A stretch of DNA of 10,449 nt, from contig NZ_JAIVFR010000134.1 of assembly GCF_020829685.1 (NCBI RefSeq), positions 1 through 10,449 on the forward strand. The letters are read 5' to 3'. The translations under genes were made by a program, and so were the position numbers. Under the pieces are notes generated by a model, which saw nothing but the letters and a program-made list of their open reading frames with translations, ran no database searches and was not told the origin of the DNA. Of the stretch, positions 1-5,657 are shown in pieces. Position 1 is the stretch's first letter. Every line of letters starts with the position of its first letter. This DNA is from Nostoc sp. CHAB 5715 (GTDB taxonomy: Bacteria > Cyanobacteriota > Cyanobacteriia > Cyanobacteriales > Nostocaceae).

Positions 1-495
1 GGAGCGCAAAAGCCGCTCCTGGGCCTCCTCCACGCTCGCCTTCGTCTCGTCATCGGTCTTCAAGAGCTCCTCGCGCCGGCGCACGTCGCGCTGGGCCTGC
101 TCGAACGTCGCCTCGTTGCCCCGCAGGCGGGCCTCCTCCCCCCGCAGCTGCGCCTGGGCGCTCTCCAGCGAGGCCGCCAGGTCGCGCGAGTCGAGCTTCA
201 CCACCACGTCGTCCTTGCGGACGTGCTCGCCTTCGCGGAACGGCAGGTCGGTGATCCGCGCGATGACCTGCGCCGAGATCTGCACCTTCGTCTTGGGCTC
301 GATGGAGCCGGGCGCATTGACCACTCGCGTGATGCTCCCCTTCGCCGCCGCCTCCAGCCGGACCTCCGTCGGCTTCTGCTGGAGCACCGAGTTCTTGAAC
401 CATTGCTCGGTGCCAGGGCTCTTGGAGATGAAATACCCCCCCACGCCGCAGACCAGCACGCTCGCCACGAACAGGATGATCAGCCATTTCAACAC
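1..495 (-). CDS. HlyD-family membrane-fusion / periplasmic adaptor protein, N-terminal part (gene runs off the left edge)
   Basis: The first 165 residues are visible; the 3' end lies outside the window. Residues 4-24 form one hydrophobic membrane anchor, with a Lys at position 3 and a short linker after it. Residues about 52-102 look like the first half of a barrel-sandwich (lipoyl-like) domain: KGSITRVV, then GSIEPKTKVQISAQV, then LPFREGEHVRKDDVVVKLD. Residues about 103-165 are a charged, Ala/Gln/Glu-rich stretch typical of the first arm of the adaptor alpha-hairpin. This order (anchor, half lipoyl, hairpin) is that of HlyD/MacA/AcrA-type adaptors, which link an inner-membrane transporter to export across the envelope. 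I chose the GTG at 495 because GGAG (505-508 on the complement) lies 9 nt upstream and the anchor starts at once; the next codon, TTG at 492, is an alternative, and no in-frame ATG was found upstream. The partner transporter, perhaps a MacB-like ABC permease, is not in view, so the substrate is unknown. Confidence 0.85.
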   Translation of the reverse strand, partial: MLKWLIILFVASVLVCGVGGYFISKSPGTEQWFKNSVLQQKPTEVRLEAAAKGSITRVVNAPGSIEPKTKVQISAQVIARITDLPFREGEHVRKDDVVVKLDSRDLAASLESAQAQLRGEEARLRGNEATFEQAQRDVRRREELLKTDDETKASVEEAQERLLRS

Positions 496-739
496 GCGCC
501 TGTTCTCCGGAGAGAGGAAAGGGAAGTCTGTAGAGAGGCAAACCGCGACCGCTCCGCACCCCTGCTCAGGGTGCCTCTGGGTGGTTGTCCCGACCGCTTT
601 CACACATGTCTCGCCACCACGCACGTACTTCGATGAGCAATAAGGATTGTTCGCCGATCGGTTTCGTTTTCACGATGGAATCGGATGCCGCGATCGTCCA
701 GAGACTCATTCGCAACGACAGGGACCGCAAAAACAAAGC

Positions 740-775
740 CGCGGCGACCGACGGTGCTTCCGTCGCTTCGCCGCG
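740..775 (-). terminator. Rho-independent terminator of the tRNA-Leu transcript
   Basis: Read on the minus strand, an 8-bp stem (768-775 with 740-747), a small asymmetric internal bulge, and a 6-bp stem CGACGG/CCGTCG (760-765 with 749-754) close a 5-nt loop. A T-rich run, CTTTGTTTTT (complement of 729-738), follows after one base. It lies 14 nt beyond the tRNA 3' end, which fits termination of a single-gene tRNA transcript before the adaptor gene further left. Confidence 0.8.
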
Positions 776-788
776 AGGTCTTCGCGAA

Positions 789-872
789 TGCCCAGGAGAG
801 GATTTGAACCTCCATGCCCGTGAAGGCGCTACCACCTCAAGGTAGTGCGTCTGCCAATTTCGCCACCTGGGC
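789..872 (-). tRNA. tRNA-Leu (anticodon GAG)
   Basis: On the minus strand the acceptor arms GCCCAGG and CCTGGGC pair perfectly. The D-arm region holds AAATTGGCAGAC, and the anticodon stem CTACC/GGTAG encloses the loop TTGAGGT, giving anticodon GAG, which reads CUC and CUU leucine codons. A long class II variable arm follows, as expected for tRNA-Leu. The T arm GGAGG-TTCAAAT-CCTCT has one G-U pair. The discriminator base (789) is A, as usual for leucine. The 3' CCA is not encoded, since TTC follows, so it would be added after transcription. The tRNA stands alone between its own promoter-like sequence and a strong terminator. Confidence 0.95.
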
Positions 873-888
873 GTTTGGGTGGGAGGGG

Positions 889-917
889 AGGATACGCCCG
901 CACTACCCGCGGAACAA
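889..917 (-). promoter_or_regulatory. Probable sigma70-type promoter for tRNA-Leu
   Basis: On the minus strand TTGTTC (complement of 912-917) is followed after exactly 17 nt by TATCCT (complement of 889-894), 16 nt before the mature tRNA 5' end. Both hexamers are imperfect matches to TTGACA and TATAAT, but spacing and position fit a short tRNA leader. Found by eye. Confidence 0.4.
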
Positions 918-1030
918 GCGCCGGGCACCACCCGCCGAAATCCCCTTCGGCACGCCCCTATTCTTGTCTCCAGCTAGGACTAGACCTTCGCCGCCGGGCT
1001 CCCCCGGCCTGACCAATCGCAGAGTTGACC

Positions 1031-1549
1031 ATGATGACCCATTCCGCCCCCGGCACACCCTCATCATCCCATGCCGACCACGCCTGGCGGCCCGTGCTGG
1101 AGCGCGTGAAGACGCTCGCCCACCAGTCCGAGCTCTTCGGCCGGGTTGAGTTCCTGGAAGGCGGTGCAATCCTGAGCTGCGAGGCGCCGGCCGCCGCGGC
1201 GCCGGCGTTCTACCGCGTCTTCGCGGAGAACGGCAAGCTCTGGGTTTCGCTGGTCACGCCGGACCGCTACCTCAGCCAGTCCGTCGAGCAGGACTTGGTG
1301 CACACTGGCGACAAGCTCGGCGACCTCATCCAGGATGAGCTGATCGACGTCGAGCATCCAGCCCCTTACCGGCCGGTGGTTGAGCACTTCCGCGATCCGA
1401 TGAAGCTTTTCACTTTCCGCTCGGCAGTGCCGGCGTCCGACTTGACCGGAACGGTCGATGAGAATGCCCGGCGCGTGTGGCTGACGCTCAAGGCGTACCA
1501 GGCGTGCTTCGTCAACCTCGGCGACATCGAGGCCGATGACGACGAATGA
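1031..1549 (+). CDS. Unrecognised 172-aa soluble protein
   Basis: I do not recognise a family. The protein is acidic, has no signal peptide or membrane segment, and ends in an acidic tail (IEADDDE). The first 16 or so residues are Ser/Pro/His-rich and likely disordered. The rest looks like a compact alpha/beta domain, with alternating hydrophobic strands around residues 38-75 (GRVEFLEGGAILSC, then FYRVFAENGKLWVSLV) and a helix-rich middle. Coding is supported by a 519-nt open frame with strong G/C preference at third positions. ATG at 1031 is taken as the start; it has only a weak AGAG-like ribosome site, a second ATG follows directly, and a TTG two codons upstream is less likely. It is divergent from tRNA-Leu and lies 135 bp before the glycosyltransferase, so the two may share a transcript, but nothing ties their functions. 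A resemblance to YbjN-like regulators was considered and not supported. Confidence 0.75.
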   Translation: MMTHSAPGTPSSSHADHAWRPVLERVKTLAHQSELFGRVEFLEGGAILSCEAPAAAAPAFYRVFAENGKLWVSLVTPDRYLSQSVEQDLVHTGDKLGDLIQDELIDVEHPAPYRPVVEHFRDPMKLFTFRSAVPASDLTGTVDENARRVWLTLKAYQACFVNLGDIEADDDE

Positions 1550-1684
1550 CGCCGGCGCGTCGGGTGATGTGCCGAGGCCCCGCGCTCCTTGCCTATATTC
1601 CGCGTCCGCCCCGCGTCTTGAACGTGTTTGGTCGCCGGCTGGTTCTCTCGGCCGAGGCGAGGCGGTCTTTGCTTGGAGCTCGCC

Positions 1685-3124
1685 ATGCGCGTCGTCATGC
1701 TCGGGTGGGAGTTTCCACCTTTCATCTCCGGCGGTCTGGGCACCGCCTGCTACGGGCTGACCAAGGCGCTGGACGCCCGCGGCCATGAGATCATGTTCGT
1801 TCTCCCCCGCCCGGTGGACCGCAGCAAGACCAGCCACATCCGCCTGCTCTCTCCCGAAGGCGCGATCAATCCCGGCCCCGTCCGCATGAGCGACGGCACG
1901 CTGGTGCAGACCGGCACGGAGATCACCTCCGAGCGCGTGCATGTCGGCTCCTCCGGCACGCATGCATTTTCCCATGCCCGGTTCGTGGGCGTCCCCGCCG
2001 GCTTCGCGTCGCCCTACGGCGACGGCGGCCGGGTGGCCGGCAAGTTCCGCACCGTCCGCTCCACCCAGCCCGACGGCTCGGTGATCGAGACCGTCGAGGA
2101 AATCTCCTGGTCCGACGAGCACGATGAGGAGCTCACGCACGCGAAGGCGACCTTCGCCGTCGGCTCCTCGGGTGCCGGCGCGCACTACCGGGGCGACCTG
2201 GTCGCCGAGAGCGAGCGGTACGCCCGCCTGGTGGTCGCCCTGGCCCGCAGCGAATCCTTCGACGCCGTGCACGCGCATGACTGGCTCACCTTCCCCGCGG
2301 GCCAGGCCCTGGCCCGCGTCACCGGCAAGCCGCTGATCGTCCACGTCCACAGCACGGAGTTCGACCGCTCGGGCGACAATGTCCACCAGCGGGTGTACGA
2401 CATCGAACGAAGGGGCATGATGGCCGCCATGCGCGTCATCGCCGTGAGCGAGCTGACCAAGAGCATCTGCGTCCGCCGCTACGGCATCCCGGCCGACCGG
2501 GTCGACGTCGTCTACAACGGCATCGACGCCGAACACCAGGCTCCCCCGGGCTCGGACATCCGCTCCAAGGACAAGATCGTGCTCTTCCTGGGCAGGATCA
2601 CCATGCAGAAGGGGCCGGAGTACTTCATCGCCGCCGCCCGGCGCGTGCTCGAAAAGGTTCCCGACGCCAAGTTCATCATGGCCGGCTCCGGCGACATGGA
2701 GCTGAGGATGATCGAGCTGGCCGCCCACTACGGCATCGGCCACCGCGTGCTCTTCACCGGCTTCCTGCGGGGCGGCGACGTCGACCGCATCTACTCCATG
2801 GCCGACTGCTACGTCATGCCCAGCGTCTCGGAGCCCTTCGGCATCGCCCCGCTGGAGGCCATGCGCAGCGACGTGCCGGTGATCATCAGCAAGCAGTCGG
2901 GGGTCAGCGAGGTGCTCACCCACGCCCTGAAGGTGGACTTCTGGGACATCGACGAGATGGCCAACAAGATCGTCGCCGTCCTCCGCCACCCGCCTTTGAG
3001 CCAGACCCTCCGCGAGCACGGCAACTTCGAGATCAAGCGCCTGACCTGGGAAGGCGCCGCCAAGGCGTGCGAGCGGACCTACGAACAGGCCGCAGCCGGC
3101 CAAGCGGCCCTGATGATCGGCTGA
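1685..3124 (+). CDS. GT4-family glycosyltransferase, glycogen/starch-synthase-like
   Basis: A 479-aa GT-B fold retaining glycosyltransferase, probably cytoplasmic. The N-terminal domain opens with MRVVMLGWEFPPFISGGLG, the nucleotide-sugar glycine loop seen in glycogen-synthase-like GT4/GT5 enzymes, and carries HAHDW at 196-200 and HVHSTEF at 220-226. The C-terminal domain has LGRITMQKG at 302-310 (conserved Arg304 and Lys309), AGSGDME at 333-339, and the EPFGIAPLE motif at 383-391 (the E-x7-E pair of GT4). These point to transfer from a nucleotide-diphosphate sugar, likely ADP- or UDP-glucose, to a glucan or other acceptor; the substrate cannot be read from sequence. ATG at 1685 has GGAG (1675-1678) 6 nt upstream and starts exactly at the conserved strand; a longer GTG start at 1628 would add a non-conserved leader. 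Residues about 45-170 are a hydrophilic Ser/Gly/Thr-rich segment before the HAHDW motif. A lone TATATT (1594-1599) in GC-rich DNA could be a -10 box, but no good -35 accompanies it. Confidence 0.9.
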   Translation: MRVVMLGWEFPPFISGGLGTACYGLTKALDARGHEIMFVLPRPVDRSKTSHIRLLSPEGAINPGPVRMSDGTLVQTGTEITSERVHVGSSGTHAFSHARFVGVPAGFASPYGDGGRVAGKFRTVRSTQPDGSVIETVEEISWSDEHDEELTHAKATFAVGSSGAGAHYRGDLVAESERYARLVVALARSESFDAVHAHDWLTFPAGQALARVTGKPLIVHVHSTEFDRSGDNVHQRVYDIERRGMMAAMRVIAVSELTKSICVRRYGIPADRVDVVYNGIDAEHQAPPGSDIRSKDKIVLFLGRITMQKGPEYFIAAARRVLEKVPDAKFIMAGSGDMELRMIELAAHYGIGHRVLFTGFLRGGDVDRIYSMADCYVMPSVSEPFGIAPLEAMRSDVPVIISKQSGVSEVLTHALKVDFWDIDEMANKIVAVLRHPPLSQTLREHGNFEIKRLTWEGAAKACERTYEQAAAGQAALMIG

Positions 3125-3166
3125 TGCGCCGTTTCTGAAGCGTGCGCCGACCAGAGCGGCATGAAT

Positions 3167-3197
3167 AAAGGCCCCGGTCATGCCGACCGAGGCCTTT
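3167..3197. terminator. Bidirectional Rho-independent terminator between convergent genes
   Basis: Arms AAAGGCCCCGGTC (3167-3179) and GACCGAGGCCTTT (3185-3197) pair over 13 positions with a single mismatch, around the loop ATGCC. The A run on the left and T run on the right make it usable on both strands. It lies 42 nt after the glycosyltransferase stop and 31 nt after the stop of the leftward small membrane protein. Confidence 0.85.
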
Positions 3198-3228
3198 CAT
3201 TGGCGTTGTTATAACTTGACGGCGCGAC

Positions 3229-3576
3229 TCAGTTGCCGCCGACGATCACCGGACGCTGGCTCGGCGGAAGCGACTCAGCCTGCTTGAGCGCGGCTTCGTC
3301 GCGGATGCGTGCCTTCTCGTATTCCTTTTGCTCCGCCGCCTGCTCCTGGGGAGTCTTGTTCGGCGGAGGGGCGTCGCTGCCGAACAGGTTGATCACCCCC
3401 GCCTGCTGGAGCAGCATCACGCCCGCAACCAGGAAACACGCCACGATGATGCCGATCTTGACGCCTTGATTGCTGGTGCTCCCCTTCCCCTTCCCCTTCC
3501 CCGCATCCTTCGACGACTTGCCCGACTTCTTGTCCATCTGCTTGTCGAAGTTCAGACCCTCGGTGAGACTGCCCAT
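3229..3576 (-). CDS. Small single-pass membrane protein with Lys/Gly-rich N-terminal tail
   Basis: A 115-aa protein of unrecognised family. Residues 11-33 are very basic and Gly/Ser-rich (DKKSGKSSKDAGKGKGKG); residues about 39-58 form one membrane helix (VKIGIIVACFLVAGVMLL); the remaining about 55 residues hold a Pro-rich linker (APPPNKTP), a charged helix (EQKEYEKARIRDEAALKQA) and a short tail PPSQRPVIVGGN. By the positive-inside rule the basic tail is cytoplasmic and the helix lies outside the membrane. ATG at 3576 is preferred because AGGGG (complement of 3582-3586) lies 5 nt upstream; a GTG at 3600 would add eight residues. It follows the ABC-2 permease by 67 bp on the same strand and precedes the shared terminator, so the pair is probably co-transcribed and it might be an accessory subunit, which is inference only. 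Confidence 0.75.
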   Translation of the reverse strand: MGSLTEGLNFDKQMDKKSGKSSKDAGKGKGKGSTSNQGVKIGIIVACFLVAGVMLLQQAGVINLFGSDAPPPNKTPQEQAAEQKEYEKARIRDEAALKQAESLPPSQRPVIVGGN

Positions 3577-3643
3577 GTAAGCCCCTTTCAAAGTCGCCAC
3601 CCGATTGCTCTACGAAACACGCACGCGGGGTGATTACGAGAGT

Positions 3644-5011
3644 TTACCCTACGTCCCGCTTCTGGAACAGCAAGATCGCCAGGGAAAGAAACAGCACGAT
3701 CTGGGTCGCGGCATAGATGCACAGCATCGCCAGATGCCCCACCGGGATGAGCTGGTTCTGCGTGACGGCATCCAGCAGCCAGAAGAACTGAAGATTGGGG
3801 ATGACGCCCCAGATTGCCAGGGCCCAGGGGTTGACCTTGGTCCGCCGGTCAAAGAGATAATCATCCTGCTGAGGAGGGCGGGAAATCCGAACTCCCGTGC
3901 CGCCGATGTTCTTCAGGGTGAGCTTCAGCTCCCCCACGTTCCACGCCGTCACAACCAGCGCCGGAGGCGTGCCCTGCCGGAGCATCGCCTCGCCGCCATT
4001 GCCCCCCGGGGGCGGGGCGTACGGCTCGAAGTCCGCGTGGCTCATCGTCGAGCCGTTGGGGATCGGCCCGTACCAGAGCGACTGACCGACATTCAAGGCC
4101 CTTACGGGGGCGGATCGCAGCGTCAGAATGTACTCATCCCCGGACTCCGCAAACGCGCGGAACCTTTCCCGCTCCGGGTCGGCCAGCCGCACCCTGGCCA
4201 GCGGCTTGTTGTCATACGCCCGCTGCCCCACGAGAAAACTGGACATGAGCCCCAGCAGCATGGCCCCGAGGCAGGTCACGATCGTCATGACCTGGCCAAG
4301 GCGGGTCGACGCCGCCACCGCGATCGCCGCCATCACCCAGAGCGAGAGCAGCACGGTCAGGCACGCGATGGCCACCTGCGGCTTGAAGTCCTTCAGCAGC
4401 GATTGCAGCTCCCACTTCTTGCTGAACATCATCACCAGCACGAAAGCGATCGCCATCAGCGGCAGCAGGAGAAGCGACGCCGTCTGCGTGAAATGCCACC
4501 CGTAGAAGAAGTTCCCCCACACCGCCACGAACAGCGAGATGCCCAGCGCCGAAAGGGCGAAGACCAGCACCGGCGCATCCAGGTCCTGCCCCGCCGTCGT
4601 CATGACGCCGTGCCGGAGGCCCAGCCAGACGAACAGCACCATCTGGATCACGGCGACCGTGATCGCCCCCGCCGCCCCGAGGTATTTGCCCAGGACCACG
4701 ACAAACCGCGCAACCGGCTTGGAGACGACCGTCAGGACCGTCTTGTTCTCGATCTCCCGGCTGACGGCGCTGGTGGCGGTGAAAGCCCCCAGCAGCGTGC
4801 CGCACAGGAAGACCGTCGCCAGCGAAACGTCGAGCAGCAGCTTGTCGTCGCCGGAGACCTCTCCAACCTCCGACATGCCCATCGTGTACCCGGTCGACCA
4901 CGTCGTCATCACGATCGCCGCTCCGGCGATCATCAGCAGGACGAAGTAGATGGGCTGGCGGACCGCTTCAATGAATGTCGTGCGCGCGATGGTCAGGGTT
5001 TGCGAAATCAT
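3644..5011 (-). CDS. ABC-2 type transporter permease with large extracytoplasmic insert
   Basis: A 455-aa polytopic membrane protein of the ABC-2 permease class (NosY-like). The signature loop SREIENKTVLTVVSKPVARF at 84-103 after the second helix is typical: a conserved Glu, then a Lys-Pro-x-x-Arg motif contacting the ATPase. Predicted helices lie near 21-40, 58-83, 104-132, 147-166, 178-196, 212-234, 240-261 and 427-449, with N- and C-termini inside. Residues about 262-425 form an unusually long hydrophilic insert that falls outside the cytoplasm by helix parity. It has a strand-rich stretch near 350-375 and a semi-hydrophobic patch at 395-415 that could be a ninth helix. ATG at 5011 gives the usual N-terminus for such permeases (MISQTLTIARTTFIEAVRQP) but lacks a visible Shine-Dalgarno; the frame stays open upstream to 5479, and that Arg-rich sequence looks non-coding. 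No ATP-binding subunit is in the window, so the exported substrate is unknown. Confidence 0.85.
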   Translation of the reverse strand: MISQTLTIARTTFIEAVRQPIYFVLLMIAGAAIVMTTWSTGYTMGMSEVGEVSGDDKLLLDVSLATVFLCGTLLGAFTATSAVSREIENKTVLTVVSKPVARFVVVLGKYLGAAGAITVAVIQMVLFVWLGLRHGVMTTAGQDLDAPVLVFALSALGISLFVAVWGNFFYGWHFTQTASLLLLPLMAIAFVLVMMFSKKWELQSLLKDFKPQVAIACLTVLLSLWVMAAIAVAASTRLGQVMTIVTCLGAMLLGLMSSFLVGQRAYDNKPLARVRLADPERERFRAFAESGDEYILTLRSAPVRALNVGQSLWYGPIPNGSTMSHADFEPYAPPPGGNGGEAMLRQGTPPALVVTAWNVGELKLTLKNIGGTGVRISRPPQQDDYLFDRRTKVNPWALAIWGVIPNLQFFWLLDAVTQNQLIPVGHLAMLCIYAATQIVLFLSLAILLFQKRDVG

Positions 5012-5657
5012 GTGTATAAGCCGTCGGATGCGATCCCGATCCCCCCGCCCAGCCGACCCCATATGGGCGAACGCCGCACTCGGCAGACCTGCCGAGATGA
5101 TGAGCCCCGCTCCCGAAGGCGTGGAGGATAGCGACAACGCCGCGCGGCATCCAACCCGTCCGCGCGGCGGAACGCCATCCGTACGGCAACGAGGGCCGGA
5201 AAGTTCCATCCCGGGCGCGAACCGGCACGTTTCTATTGCGTAAGGACCGTCCGGCCTGGCCGTCTTGCGCGCTCTTTGCGCCAAGCGGCCCTGACATCTT
5301 CCGCTTCTTCTGCAAGCACGACGCCTGATCTTTCGGCGTGGGTGGACAGATGCGGACAAAGATGCCAGAATAGCCCCCCGTCGTACGGGCTTGGACTCAG
5401 ACGAGTTCGGCCCGAACGGCACATTGCCTGGGCCCAGGGAAGGGCTCAAGCGCATCCATGCAGGGTGCGCGACAGGCACATGCAGGCGGGCTCGGGGACG
5501 GGAGGCGGGGCGGCGGCTTTGTTCTGAAGCCGGCCGAGTCGAGGCGACGGATCGGGAGAGGTTCGGGCGGTGCGCGTTGCGCCCGGGCTTGAGGTACCCT
5601 CAGCGTTCCACGCGGGCATGACCACCCGCGAGTTTGATCGACGGACACGGAGCACGC
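5012..5657. other. 646-bp intergenic region between divergent units, no convincing gene
   Basis: Open frames here encode Arg/Pro-rich, low-complexity translations without recognisable domains or ribosome sites, so I call no gene. The stretch must hold the promoters of both the leftward permease and the rightward SPFH cluster, but I could not place -35/-10 pairs with confidence. It contains three clear inverted repeats: a 7-bp one at 5079-5096, a 10-bp perfect one at 5138-5169, and a 6-bp one at 5611-5630 just upstream of the first SPFH gene. A short dyad TGAGG-TAC-CCTCA sits at 5590-5602. Confidence 0.6.
5138..5169. repeat. Perfect 10-bp GC-only inverted repeat with 12-nt loop
   Basis: CGCCGCGCGG (5138-5147) and CCGCGCGGCG (5160-5169) are exact reverse complements. 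There is no T run on either side, so it is not a typical terminator. In the leftward direction it would fall in the leader of the permease transcript if that starts upstream; it could also be a protein-binding site. Confidence 0.5.

Noticed and set aside
1064..3181. 705-residue open frame on the minus strand opposite the glycosyltransferase
   Set aside because: Its translation is His/Asp/Val/Gly-rich without recognisable domains and mirrors the codon bias of the true gene; the + strand frame carries clear GT4 motifs and a ribosome site.
5012..5479. Possible 156-residue N-terminal extension of the ABC-2 permease, since its frame stays open up to 5479
   Set aside because: The extension is Arg/Pro/Ser-rich without domains or hydrophobic pattern, the potential starts lack ribosome sites, and ATG 5011 gives the usual permease N-terminus. 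Open frames of this length are common in GC-rich DNA.
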